From contig NZ_JANKBZ010000021.1 of the NCBI RefSeq assembly GCF_024623785.1, forward strand, positions 124,001 through 188,000: 64,000 nt of DNA, in the 5' to 3' direction. The stretch comes from Archangium lipolyticum (lineage in GTDB: Bacteria; Myxococcota; Myxococcia; Myxococcales; Myxococcaceae). The notes under the pieces are model-generated. The model saw only the letters and a program-made list of their open reading frames with translations, was not told the origin of the DNA and made no database searches. Positions 16,856 through 26,433 of the stretch are shown one piece after another (within the stretch, counting starts at the first letter, position 1; each line of letters opens with the position of its first letter). The position numbers were made by a program, and so were the translations under genes.

Positions 16856-18595
16856 ATGACGCGAGACTCCACTGACACACCGCCTGTCGGCGGACCCACG
16901 CTCCAGCCTGCGCCCGATGACGCGCGCGAGGCTGCTGTCTCCGAGGCCGAGTCCCTGGACTCCCTCGAGATGTTGCCGGTCCCCGAGCCCGCGGAGGAGA
17001 CCCAATCCCCCATGTCCGCCCTGATGGAGACGCTTCCCCAGGACACCCTCTCCGAGTCCAACTCCGAGCTCTTCTCCCACTCCACCCCCTCCGGCGAACC
17101 CCCCGAGATCGACCCCGACAAGCTCGATCCCGATGCCCTCAAGGTCATCCATCGCCTCCACTCCCACGGCCATCAGGCCTACCTCGTGGGGGGATGTGTC
17201 AGAGACCTGCTCCTGGACCGTACGCCCAAGGACTTCGACATCGCCACCAGCGCCCACCCCGGCGAGGTGCGCGCCATCTTCCGCAACTGCCGCCTCATCG
17301 GCCGGCGCTTCCGCCTCGCTCACATCTACTTCAAGGGCGGGAAGATCATCGAGGTCTCCACCTTCCGCGCCAACCCCACCGAGCTCGACGCCTCCTCTCC
17401 CGAGAACGGCTCCGAGAACGGCGAGGAGGAGGGCTCCGAGACCGAGGAGTCCCAGGATCTCCTCATCACCCACGACAACGTCTTCGGCACCGCGGAGCAG
17501 GACGCCCGGCGCCGGGACTTCACCATGAACGGCCTCTTCTACGACGTCGCCGAGGGCCGGGTGATTGATTACGTGCGGGGCCGGCGCGACCTCGACGAGC
17601 GCTACATCCGCACCATCGGCGACCCGGAGATCCGCATGCGCGAGGATCCCGTCCGCATCCTCCGCGCCGTGCGCTTCTCCGCCAAGCTGGGCCTGGACAT
17701 CGAGTCGCGCACCTACGCCGCCATGGAAGGCGCCGTCGAGGACCTGCCCCGCTGCGCCCCCGCCCGCCTCCTCGAGGAGACCTTCCGTCTCATCCGCGGT
17801 GGCGTGGCCGCCCCCTGCCTGAGGCTGCTCGCCGCCCTGGACGCGCTGAAGGTCCTGCTCCCGCCCGTGGCCGCCTACTTCAAGCAGTATGGCCGCCGCG
17901 GCCGGGACACCTTCTACGCCTACGTCGAGGCGCTCGACCGGCGTGTCTCCTCCGGCGAGCCGCTGGATGACGCCATCCTGCTCGCCGCCCTCCTGGTTCC
18001 CATCGCCCAGACCTCGCCCATCGTCGAGAGCCAGGACCCCGCCGGCCGCCCCTCCGTCGCCCAGTCCATCGAGGACCTCCTCGCCGAGTTCGTCCAGACC
18101 GCCCGTCTGCCTCGCCGCATCGCCGAGCGCTGCCGGCTCCTCCTCATCGCCCAGCGGACCCTCTCCGGCGAGCGCCGCCGCCGCACCGGCGCCTTCCGCC
18201 GTCATCCGCTGTTCAATGACGCGCTCATCGTCTTCGAAATCTCCGTCCAGGCCACCGGCCAGCACCGCGACGCGCTCGAGGCGTGGAAGCGCGGTGAGTT
18301 GCCTCCCCTCAAGTCCTCCGAGGGTTCCTCCGAGGGCGGTGAGGCTCCGCGCAAGCGGCGGCGGAGGCGGCGCCGCGGTGGCCGCAAGGTGACGGCAGGG
18401 GAGGGGGCGGCTGCCTCCGCTTCTGCCTCGGGCTCGGCCGAGGCCTCCTCAGGTGGGGCCGCTGGGGACTCGGGTGACTCCGATGACGCTGGTGAGGCCG
18501 GCGATGAGTCCGAGCTGGGGGATGAGTCCGGTGAGGATTCTGGCGGCGATTTCGACGCCGGGTCCGACTCGGATTCCGAGTCCGACGAGGGCTGA
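16856..18595 (+). CDS. pcnB: poly(A) polymerase / tRNA nucleotidyltransferase-family PcnB
   Basis: A 579-residue protein. The class II nucleotidyltransferase head carries VGGCVRD (111-117) and the catalytic DFDIA (126-130), followed by the RRDFTMNGL and RDPVRILRA-type motifs of the family. It adds adenylate to RNA 3' ends; separation from CCA-adding enzyme is by overall resemblance. Unusual: a 90-residue acidic N-terminal extension, an acidic insert around 175-200 (ENGSENGEEEG), and a C-terminal tail with an Arg-run (KRRRRRRRGG) then an acidic Ser/Asp-rich end. The tails probably modulate RNA binding. The stop abuts repeat copy 2. Confidence 0.88.
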   Translation: MTRDSTDTPPVGGPTLQPAPDDAREAAVSEAESLDSLEMLPVPEPAEETQSPMSALMETLPQDTLSESNSELFSHSTPSGEPPEIDPDKLDPDALKVIHRLHSHGHQAYLVGGCVRDLLLDRTPKDFDIATSAHPGEVRAIFRNCRLIGRRFRLAHIYFKGGKIIEVSTFRANPTELDASSPENGSENGEEEGSETEESQDLLITHDNVFGTAEQDARRRDFTMNGLFYDVAEGRVIDYVRGRRDLDERYIRTIGDPEIRMREDPVRILRAVRFSAKLGLDIESRTYAAMEGAVEDLPRCAPARLLEETFRLIRGGVAAPCLRLLAALDALKVLLPPVAAYFKQYGRRGRDTFYAYVEALDRRVSSGEPLDDAILLAALLVPIAQTSPIVESQDPAGRPSVAQSIEDLLAEFVQTARLPRRIAERCRLLLIAQRTLSGERRRRTGAFRRHPLFNDALIVFEISVQATGQHRDALEAWKRGELPPLKSSEGSSEGGEAPRKRRRRRRRGGRKVTAGEGAAASASASGSAEASSGGAAGDSGDSDDAGEAGDESELGDESGEDSGGDFDAGSDSDSESDEG

Positions 18596-18631
18596 CCCTC
18601 ACCCCAGCCCTCTCCCAGGGGGAGAGGGGGC
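18595..18631 (+). repeat. REP-like palindromic repeat, copy 2
   Basis: CCCTCACCCC, then CCCTCTCCC, a short loop and GGGAGAGGGG, beginning at the last base of the pcnB stop codon. It sits between convergent pcnB and dinB with copy 3, in the same orientation, 64 bases away. Confidence 0.75.
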
Positions 18632-18658
18632 ATTCACGGGTTCAACCTGGGACCCGCT

Positions 18659-18694
18659 TACCCTCACCCCCGTCCCCTCTCCCGGTGGGAGAGG
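18659..18694 (+). repeat. REP-like palindromic repeat, copy 3
   Basis: CCCTCACCCC, CCCTCTCCC, loop CGGT, GGGAGAGGG, ending two bases before the dinB stop codon (18697-18699, leftward). The preceding bases, GGTTCAACCTGGGA then CCCGCTTA, closely match those before copy 4, so the repeat unit is longer than the core hairpin. It probably acts as a bidirectional terminator between convergent genes. Confidence 0.75.
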
Positions 18695-18696
18695 GT

Positions 18697-19908
18697 TTAG
18701 TTGGGTCGCTTGGGTCTGCGGGGTCGTTCTGGATCCGGTTCCGCTTCGTCGTTCCCCGCGATGTCCGCCGTCGTCACCGCTTTTGTCCCGAAGCGCTCCG
18801 CGATCTTGTCCAGCGCCGCGTTCAGCTTGTCGCTTCGTTTCGGCTTCTCCGGCTCCGTGAAGAGTCCCAGTTGTCGCGGCTCTTCTCCCGTTCCCAGCTC
18901 CTGCATGGACACCCCGGTCAGTCGCACCGGTTTGTCCTCGTGCGCCTTCTCCAGCAGCTCCCTCGCCACCCGGTAGAGCGTTTGTCCGTCATCCGTTGGT
19001 GACGGCAGGGTGATTCGCCGTGTGATGAGCGTGAAGTCCGCGAACTTCAGCTTGAGCTGCACCACCCGTCCCTTCACGCCCGCCCGCCTCAGCCGGCGGC
19101 CCACTCGCAGCGCCTGCGAGTGGATGTGCGGGCTCAGCTCCTCCATCCCCGTCAGATCCTCGTCGAACGTGTCCTCCGCTCCCACGCTCTTCGCCTCGCG
19201 GTCCGGTACCACCTCCCGCGGATCGATCCCGTGTGCCAGTTCCCAGAGGTGACGTCCGCTCGGGCCCCACCGCGCCTCCATCCACGCCACGTCCCTCTTC
19301 GCCACGTCGCCGATCGTCTCCAACCCCTCGCGCTTCAGCGCCTCCTCCGTCTTCGGCCCCACTCCCCACAGCCTCCCCACGGGTAGCCCCGCCAGGAACG
19401 CCACCGTCTCCTCCGCCCGTACCTCCCGCTGGCCGTTCGGCTTCGCCACGTCCGAGGCGATCTTCGCCACGAACTTCACCGAGGCGATCCCCGCCGATGA
19501 GGGCAGCCCCGTCTCCGCCGTGATCTCCTTGCGGATCCGTCTCGCCATGTCCGCCGGCGCTCCGAACAGCCCCACCGACGCCGTCACGTCCAGGAACGCC
19601 TCGTCCAGCGACAGCGGCTCCACCAGCGGCGTGTACCGCTCGAAGATGGAGAACACCTGCTCGCTCGCCTCGCTGTACGCGCTGAATCGCGGCTTCACCA
19701 CCAGCGCGCCCGGTGCCATCTTCATCGCCCGCGCCATCGGCATCGCGCTGCGCACCCCGTACTTGCGCACCTCGTACGATGCCGCCACCACCACCCCGCG
19801 CCGTGCGTCCCCGCCGACAATCAACGGCTTGCCCCGCAGCTCCGGGTTGTCCCGCTGCTCCACCGACGCATAGAAGGCGTCCATGTCCACGTGGATGATG
19901 GCTCGCAT
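18697..19908 (-). CDS. dinB: DNA polymerase IV (Y-family)
   Basis: About 403 residues. HVDMDAFYASVEQ is the first catalytic block, YEVRKYGVRSAMPM the finger motif and SLDEAFLD the second acidic pair. The C-terminal region has a beta-clamp binding motif, QLGLF, followed by a basic/acidic tail. It performs translesion synthesis. The start was placed at the ATG of MRAIIHVD; a GTG four codons earlier (19920) is possible. No LexA-type operator was recognised upstream. Divergent from yjbQ. Confidence 0.93.
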   Translation of the reverse strand: MRAIIHVDMDAFYASVEQRDNPELRGKPLIVGGDARRGVVVAASYEVRKYGVRSAMPMARAMKMAPGALVVKPRFSAYSEASEQVFSIFERYTPLVEPLSLDEAFLDVTASVGLFGAPADMARRIRKEITAETGLPSSAGIASVKFVAKIASDVAKPNGQREVRAEETVAFLAGLPVGRLWGVGPKTEEALKREGLETIGDVAKRDVAWMEARWGPSGRHLWELAHGIDPREVVPDREAKSVGAEDTFDEDLTGMEELSPHIHSQALRVGRRLRRAGVKGRVVQLKLKFADFTLITRRITLPSPTDDGQTLYRVARELLEKAHEDKPVRLTGVSMQELGTGEEPRQLGLFTEPEKPKRSDKLNAALDKIAERFGTKAVTTADIAGNDEAEPDPERPRRPKRPN

Positions 19909-19950
19909 CGCTGGACTCACTGTAGTGGACCCCTCTGACGCTCACTCCTC

Positions 19951-20364
19951 ATGAAGACCCTCACCGAATACCTCTCCTTCCACACCCGCGAACGCCGTGA
20001 GCTCGTCCGCATCACCGACACCGTCGCCGAGCTCGTCCGCAAGAGTGGCATCCAGGAAGGCATGGTGCTCGTCTCCGCCATGCACATCACCGCCGGTGTC
20101 TTCGTCAATGATGACGAGTCCGGTCTCCACGAGGACATCTGGGAGTGGTTGCAGCACCTCGCTCCCCACGGGCCCGACTACCGCCACCACCGCACCGGCG
20201 AGGACAATGGGGACGCCCACCTCAAGTCCCTCCTCGTCCACCACCAGGTCATCCTCCCCGTCACCGCCGGGAAGCTCGACCTCGGTCCCTGGCAGCAGCT
20301 GTTCTACGCCGAGTTCGATGGTCAACGGCGCAAGCGCGTGGTCATCAAGGTCATGGGCGAGTAG
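19951..20364 (+). CDS. yjbQ: YjbQ/UPF0047 family protein (secondary thiamine-phosphate synthase)
   Basis: A 137-residue protein, the usual length. The motif [18 protein letters not shown] (about 42-59) with the conserved His and Asn, and [13 protein letters not shown] (about 88-100), define UPF0047/YjbQ. Some members have weak thiamine-phosphate synthase activity; the physiological role is unclear. Single gene, convergent with the pseudouridine synthase, whose stop is 12 bases away. Confidence 0.9.
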   Translation: MKTLTEYLSFHTRERRELVRITDTVAELVRKSGIQEGMVLVSAMHITAGVFVNDDESGLHEDIWEWLQHLAPHGPDYRHHRTGEDNGDAHLKSLLVHHQVILPVTAGKLDLGPWQQLFYAEFDGQRRKRVVIKVMGE

Positions 20365-20376
20365 GGCCCTCGGGGT

Positions 20377-21351
20377 TCATCCCGGGGCCCGCGTACCCTC
20401 ACCCCGGCCCTCTCCCGAAGGGAGAGGGAGGGCGTGGTGCTCGAGGACATCCCGGAGCTCCTGGGGCAGCGGGCTTTCCACTCGCAACCGCTGCTTCGTC
20501 ACCGGATGCGTCAGCCCCAGTGCCTTCGCGTGCAGGAAGAAGCGGCTCAGGCCGGCTTCCTCCCGCCCTCCGTACAGCGTGTCTCCCACGATGGGCGCTC
20601 CCACCGCCGCCAGGTGGGCTCGTACCTGGTGCAGCACCCCCGTGGAGATTCGTACCTCCACCAGGCTGTACTCCCCCGCGCGCTCCAGCACCCGGAACTC
20701 CGAGTGCGCATCCCTCGCTCCCTCTCCTCCGTCCAGCGCGGGTTCCACCCGATCCGGATGTCTCGGGTGGTGGCGCAACGGCAGGTCGATTTCACCCTCG
20801 TCCGCCAGCGGCCCCGTCACCAACGCCCAGTAGCGCTTGTCCACCTCGCGCCCGCCGAACGCCTCGCGCACCGCGGTCCACGCCTCGCGCGTGCGCGCCG
20901 CCACCATCACCCCGGACGTCTCGATGTCCAGCCGGTGACACAGCCCTCCCTCGCGCTCGTCCTCCGACGCCTCCGCGCACTCCGGGTAGCGCGCGATCAG
21001 CGCGTTGGCCACCGTGCCCGTCTCCCCCGGCTGTAGCGGGTGCGAGGGCTTGCCCGCGGGCTTGTCCACGAACACCAGCGACTCGTCCGTGTGCAGCAAC
21101 CCCAGCGGCGCCTCCGGCTCCGGCACCACCTCGCGCCGCTCCTCCGGTACCACCACGGTGATCCGCTGCCCCACCGCCACCAGCAGGCCCTTCTTCGCCG
21201 CACGGCCGTCCACCTTCACCGCGCCCGACTCGAAGAGCTTCTTCAGCTTCGCCCTCGACAGCCCCAGCGCCTCTCCGATGAAGAGGTCCACTCGCTGCCC
21301 CGCCTTGCCTGCCTCCACCACCAGCGTGTGCGTCGTCCCTGTCGTGCTCAC
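20377..21351 (-). CDS. RluA-family RNA pseudouridine synthase
   Basis: About 324 residues from a GTG at 21351 that overlaps the kinase stop (GTGA). An N-terminal S4-like RNA-binding part ([26 protein letters not shown] layout) is followed by the RluA catalytic domain. [12 protein letters not shown] holds the catalytic Asp, and later motifs are RYWALV and [17 protein letters not shown]. It isomerises uridine in rRNA or tRNA; the target site is unknown. The last residues ([12 protein letters not shown]) are encoded by a REP-like repeat (20394-20431), so the C-terminus appears to have been extended by the repeat. Confidence 0.88.
   Translation of the reverse strand: MSTTGTTHTLVVEAGKAGQRVDLFIGEALGLSRAKLKKLFESGAVKVDGRAAKKGLLVAVGQRITVVVPEERREVVPEPEAPLGLLHTDESLVFVDKPAGKPSHPLQPGETGTVANALIARYPECAEASEDEREGGLCHRLDIETSGVMVAARTREAWTAVREAFGGREVDKRYWALVTGPLADEGEIDLPLRHHPRHPDRVEPALDGGEGARDAHSEFRVLERAGEYSLVEVRISTGVLHQVRAHLAAVGAPIVGDTLYGGREEAGLSRFFLHAKALGLTHPVTKQRLRVESPLPQELRDVLEHHALPLPSGEGRGEGTRAPG
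20394..20431 (+). repeat. REP-like palindromic repeat, copy 4, inside the 3' end of the pseudouridine synthase gene
   Basis: CCCTCACCCC, CCCTCTCCC, loop, GGGAGAGGGAGGG. The left flank GGTTCATCCCGGGG then CCCGCGTA parallels copy 3. Unlike the other copies it is translated, on the opposite strand, as the final residues of the RluA-type protein. Confidence 0.75.
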
Positions 21352-22526
21352 TCGGAGAGTGCCTCGTACACTTCCTCCGCCGTCTGGAACCGGTCGTCCG
21401 GTTCCTTCCGGATGAGGCGATGGGCCACCCGGGCCAGCTGCGCATCTCCCCTCTGGTTGATGGCCAACAGTGGCGGGGGCTCGGTTTCCAGCACCTTGTG
21501 CCACAAGTCCACCGGTGACTTCGCGTCAAAAGGCGGCCGGCCGGTCATCAGCTCGTAGATGATGACACCCAGGCTGTAGAGATCCGCCCTCCCGTCCAGC
21601 GGCTCCCCCAATATCTGCTCCGGCGGCATGTAGCGGAACGTCCCCACCATGCGCCCGTCCAGCGTCATCCCCGCGTCGTCCGCCAGGAACTTCGCCAGCC
21701 CGAAGTCCATCAGCCGCACCTGCCGGTCCTCGTCCACCATCACGTTGGACGGCTTCAGGTCCCGGTGCACCAGCCCGTGCGCGTGGATGTAGGCCAGCGC
21801 CTCGCACACCTGCAGCATCGCGTCCTTGAGCCGGCCCACCCGCTCCGGCCGGTTCAGCTCCTCCAGCCGCGCCGCCGGCTCGCGCTTCACCGGCTCCGTC
21901 CCCGGCTCCGGCACGTCGTACGGCAGCTCGAAGTCCAACGGATCCACCTCGTCCGAGTCCGAGCCCAGCCATGGATCCATCGGCACCGGCAACACCGCCG
22001 CCGAGCCGGAGGTCCCGAAGCGCATGCCGCCCATCTCCTCGCTCGGGGCCTCCTCGGCGAAGGCCGACAGGTCGAAGGGCAGGGGCCTCACCTCGCCCGA
22101 CTCCAGCTCCCGGCCCGAGATCGCCTCCCTGGAGGCCGTCCCTCCAGAGGAGGTCGGCCCTCCGGACCGCCGGAACAGCCCCGAGCCCGAGGACCCGCTC
22201 ACGGACGACAGCAGCTCCTCGCCCCTCAGCGACAGGTAGTCCCGCAGTGTCAGCCCCTCGATGAGCTCCATGACCAGGAACGGCGAGCTCTGGAAGACAC
22301 CGGTGTCGTAAACCTTCACCACATTGGGGTGGGACAGATCCGCCAGCGTCTCGAACTCCCGCACCAGCCGCCGGGCCGCCCGGGAATCCATGGCCGGGCC
22401 GCCCGTGAGCAGCTTCAGGGCCACCGGATCGTTCGTACGGCTGTCAAGGGCCCGATAGACGGTCCCGATGCCACCACTTCCAAGCGTCTCGAGGACGCGA
22501 TAGGGACCGATGACTTTGGGACGCAT
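21348..22526 (-). CDS. Hanks-type Ser/Thr protein kinase with a 120-residue insert in the catalytic domain
   Basis: About 392 residues, all cytoplasmic. Kinase motifs: glycine loop GSGGIGTV (16-23), Lys38 (VALK), HRDLKPSN (254-261), DFGLAK and MPPEQ. Between the hinge ([14 protein letters not shown]) and helix E ([13 protein letters not shown]) lies a low-complexity insert of about 120 residues (107-226), rich in Ser/Gly then Pro/Glu, possibly a phosphorylation or docking segment. There is no transmembrane helix or sensor domain. An ATG at 22526 is used; a TTG precedes it. It is coupled to the pseudouridine synthase by GTGA, an unexpected pairing, and divergent from another kinase. Confidence 0.9.
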   Translation of the reverse strand: MRPKVIGPYRVLETLGSGGIGTVYRALDSRTNDPVALKLLTGGPAMDSRAARRLVREFETLADLSHPNVVKVYDTGVFQSSPFLVMELIEGLTLRDYLSLRGEELLSSVSGSSGSGLFRRSGGPTSSGGTASREAISGRELESGEVRPLPFDLSAFAEEAPSEEMGGMRFGTSGSAAVLPVPMDPWLGSDSDEVDPLDFELPYDVPEPGTEPVKREPAARLEELNRPERVGRLKDAMLQVCEALAYIHAHGLVHRDLKPSNVMVDEDRQVRLMDFGLAKFLADDAGMTLDGRMVGTFRYMPPEQILGEPLDGRADLYSLGVIIYELMTGRPPFDAKSPVDLWHKVLETEPPPLLAINQRGDAQLARVAHRLIRKEPDDRFQTAEEVYEALSE

Positions 22527-22536
22527 CAAGTCAGAG

Positions 22537-22566
22537 ATCCTAGATACCCTGTCGCGTCGGGGTCAA
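22537..22566 (-). promoter_or_regulatory. candidate sigma-70 promoter for the leftward kinase
   Basis: On the minus strand TTGACC (22566-22561) and TAGGAT (22542-22537) are 18 bases apart: five of six and four of six matches to the vegetative consensus. The predicted start of transcription is within a few bases of the kinase start codon, implying an almost leaderless mRNA. Confidence 0.35.
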
Positions 22567-22653
22567 ACTCCCTCCAGACGGAGGGGGGTGTCGGACAGTC
22601 GGCTCCGGCTATGATGCGCGCCCGAATCCCTGCCCTGTCAGAGGAAGTTGCCC

Positions 22654-24504
22654 TTGAGTCACGTCGGCAAGTACCAGCTCATCAGCAAGCTCGCCACCGG
22701 AGGCATGGCCGAGGTGTTCCTCGCCAAGGCCGCCGGTCCCATGGGGTTCGAGAAGAAGCTCGTACTCAAGCAGATCCTCCCTCACCTGGCAGAGGATCCC
22801 CAGTTCGTGGAGATGTTCCTGGGCGAGGCGAAGCTGGCCGCACAGCTCAACCACCCCAACATCGTCCAGATCTTCGACTTCGGTGAGTCCGAGGGCGCCT
22901 ATTACCTGGCGATGGAGTACATCGACGGGCCGAACCTGCGCATCCTGTCCAAGCGCGCGCGCGCCGCCGGGGTGCCGCTGCCGCCCGCCTACTGCGCGAA
23001 GATCATCGCCTCGGCGTGCGAGGGCTTGGCCTTCGCCCATGACTTCCTGGACCCGGAGACCGGCGAGTCGATGGGCCTCATCCACCGCGACATCAGCCCC
23101 GACAACATCCTGCTGTCGCGCCAGGGCGCGGTGAAGGTGGTGGACTTCGGCATCGCCAAGGTCGCCAACCAGAGCCACAAGACGCAGACGGGCCTCATCA
23201 AGGGGAAGATCGCCTACATGCCGCCGGAGCAGATCCAGGCCCGGCCGCTGGACCAGCGCGTGGACGTGTACGCGCTCGGCGTCGTCCTCTACGAGCTGCT
23301 CACCGGGCAGAAGCCGTTCGATGCCACCACCGACGTGAGCATGATGCAGGCCATCCTCTTCGAGCCGCTCGTGCCCGCGGTGTCGCGCCGGCCGGACCTG
23401 CCGCGTGCCATGACCCAGATCCTGGAGCGCGCTCTCTCCAAGGTGCGCGAGCACCGCTACCCGGACTGCCGCGCCTTCCAGGCCGACCTGGAGCACTTCA
23501 TCCTCTCCACCGGGGAGCCGGTGGGCGCCTATCAGCTGTCGCAGCTCGTGGCCCAGCTGTCCGGTGACAACGCGGGACCCGGAGCCGCGCCCTCTCCCGG
23601 CAGCGGTCCCAAGAGCCGTCCCGGCAACGGCTCGCGCGCGCTCTCCGTCGAGCCCAGCTCCCAGGCTTCTTCGCACCGATCGAACGGCGGTACCCGGGCC
23701 GCTCCCGCGAATCCAAGCCGTGTCGTCGACAACGGGACGCGCGTCGCCCAGAGCGGGGACGAGCCGGACACGATCCGCTCGGAGCCGGTGCCTCCCGCCA
23801 CGCTCATCTCCTCCAGCAGGCCCGCCGCGACCGCGGCCGGCCCCGAAGCGGAGGACGTCACGCTCGCCCTCCCCAAGCGCCGCACGGGTCTGATGCTCGG
23901 GCTCGGGGGCCTCGCGCTGCTCGTCGCGGGAGGGGCGATCGTGTTCCTCCGCGGTGGCTCCGAGCCGCAGCCGCCGCCCCCCGCTCCCATCATCGTCACC
24001 TCGAAGCCCGCTCCGAAGCCCGTGACGCCCCCCTCGACGGAGGAGACCCCTCAGGGCGCGGGAGCGGCGACCCCTTCCACGGAAACGCCGCCGGCGGTGG
24101 CCCCCACGGACCCCGCGACCCAGCCGGGAGCCCAGGCCGTGGCGGAGAACCAGCCCTCCAAGGAGGAGCCCGCCGCCGGGGAGACGGCGCCAAAACCGGC
24201 TCCGGTGAAGAGTCCAGTGAAGCCTTCCCGGCCCAAGGGGACTGCCGTGGCCCGCGCGGAGCCCGTGTCGCCCCGGCGCGCAACCGTGGAGAAGGCCTTG
24301 CTGGAGTTCCGCATCCGGCCCTACGCCATCGTGGTGCTCGATGGGAGGCAGCTCGGCCAGACCCCCCTGGCTCCCGCCGAGGTCGAGGTGGGCATGCACA
24401 CCGTGAAGCTCATCAACAAGGACCTCGGCAAGGAGATCACCCGTACCTACGAGGTGAAGGCCGGCCAGCCCAACATCTTCAAACACAACCTGCTCGAGGA
24501 CTGA
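22654..24504 (+). CDS. membrane-anchored Ser/Thr protein kinase with C-terminal PEGA-like domain
   Basis: About 616 residues. The start is a TTG at 22654, seven bases after GAGGAA; a TTG at 22648 is also possible. The kinase domain covers about 5-285: ATGGMAEVF loop, VLKQI Lys, HRDISPDN, DFGIAK and MPPEQ. A Ser/Pro-rich linker follows, then one membrane helix (MLGLGGLALLVAGGAIVFL, about 415-433), a Pro/Thr/Glu-rich periplasmic spacer, and a terminal domain (FRIRPYAIVVLDGRQLGQTP) like PEGA repeats that bind cell-envelope material. Typical of myxobacterial receptor kinases. Divergent from the preceding kinase. Confidence 0.92.
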   Translation: MSHVGKYQLISKLATGGMAEVFLAKAAGPMGFEKKLVLKQILPHLAEDPQFVEMFLGEAKLAAQLNHPNIVQIFDFGESEGAYYLAMEYIDGPNLRILSKRARAAGVPLPPAYCAKIIASACEGLAFAHDFLDPETGESMGLIHRDISPDNILLSRQGAVKVVDFGIAKVANQSHKTQTGLIKGKIAYMPPEQIQARPLDQRVDVYALGVVLYELLTGQKPFDATTDVSMMQAILFEPLVPAVSRRPDLPRAMTQILERALSKVREHRYPDCRAFQADLEHFILSTGEPVGAYQLSQLVAQLSGDNAGPGAAPSPGSGPKSRPGNGSRALSVEPSSQASSHRSNGGTRAAPANPSRVVDNGTRVAQSGDEPDTIRSEPVPPATLISSSRPAATAAGPEAEDVTLALPKRRTGLMLGLGGLALLVAGGAIVFLRGGSEPQPPPPAPIIVTSKPAPKPVTPPSTEETPQGAGAATPSTETPPAVAPTDPATQPGAQAVAENQPSKEEPAAGETAPKPAPVKSPVKPSRPKGTAVARAEPVSPRRATVEKALLEFRIRPYAIVVLDGRQLGQTPLAPAEVEVGMHTVKLINKDLGKEITRTYEVKAGQPNIFKHNLLED

Positions 24505-24729
24505 CGCCCGCTCCTATTCCAACTCCTCATGGAGTCGCGTAGCCGGGACGAGGTAGGTTTGAAACTCACTGCCTTGCCGGCGAGCAGGCGGATGACAAGG
24601 GCTGGTGGGGTGAGCGGGCATCGCCGGGGCCGTTCCACCCCATGCGGCGACCGCTCGGGTGGGTGGGACGACCGCTCCTGCACGCGCCCGTGGACGTATC
24701 ACGGTGGGGCCTCTATCTTGCGCAGCCTC
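24505..24729 (+). promoter_or_regulatory. upstream region of uppS with a candidate promoter
   Basis: 225 bases without a convincing gene, although one frame is open into uppS. TGGACG (24691-24696) and TATCTT (24714-24719), spaced 17 bases, are a weak vegetative promoter match that would give a leader of only a few bases before the uppS ATG at 24730. No terminator for the kinase gene was recognised. Confidence 0.3.
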
Positions 24730-25523
<794 letters not shown>

Positions 25524-25527
<4 letters not shown>

Positions 25528-26351
25528 ACGAGAAGAACAAGAACCTCGTCATCCGAATCGTCTCGGCGGTGATTCTGCTGCCGGTCGTCGTCTTCCTGCT
25601 GTTCAAGGGAGGCGCGTACAGCGCGGGTCTGCTGGCCGTGGCCGCGGCCATCTGCGCCAGTGAGTACTACACCATCACCCAGAAGACGCTGTCTCCGGCG
25701 GCCTGGGTGGGCGTCGTGCTCGCGGGCGTGTTGCCCTTCCTGCCCCTGCGGCACCCGGAGCGCACGGGCGAGGGGGCCTTCTGGGTGACGGCCTTCTTCC
25801 TCTTCTTCGCCTTCACCTACCACCTCATCCGGGGTCCGCTGCAGGAGGCGCCCACGCGGGTGTCCCACCTGGTGACGGGCTTCCTGTATGGCTCGGTGGG
25901 AATGACGGCCCTGTCCGCGGTGCGGCTGATGCCGGACGGGCTGGCCTGGGTCATCGCCGCGCTCGTCATCACCTGGGCCAACGACACCGCCGCCTACTTC
26001 GCTGGCCGCTTCCTGGGCCGGCACAAGCTGTACCCCGCGGTGAGCCCCAACAAGACCTGGGAGGGCTTCGCGGGCGGCCTGGTGGGCTCGGTGGGCGGCA
26101 TGTTCATCGCCCGGGCCTTCTTCTTTCCAGTCTTCACCATGGCTGACTGCCTGCTGCTCGGCCTCTTTGGCGGCATCCTCGGGCCTATCGGGGACCTGTG
26201 CGAGTCCATGCTCAAGCGGGCCTACGGGGTGAAGGATTCCGGCCGTGTCATCCCCGGGCACGGGGGCATCCTGGACCGCGTCGACGCGCTGCTCTTCAAC
26301 GCGCCCCTGGTGTTCGTCTACATCACCTTCGTGCGCGGCCTGCTCTCGTAA
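25524..26351 (+). CDS. cdsA: phosphatidate cytidylyltransferase
   Basis: A 275-residue polytopic membrane protein, seven or eight helices. CDP-alcohol-forming signatures: SPNKTWEGFAGGLVGS (about 174-189) and the C-terminal KRAYGVKDSGRVIPGHGG plus ILDRVD. It makes CDP-diacylglycerol from phosphatidate and CTP, downstream of the acyl-phosphate route started by PlsX. Translationally coupled to uppS; the site-2 protease gene follows. Confidence 0.95.
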
Positions 26352-26433
26352 CGGCCGACGATTGTCCGGTTGGTTGGACTGCCGGCCTCGAAGCGCATTG
26401 TCCGGCATGGGTCCCACGGTTACTGTTGGCACC

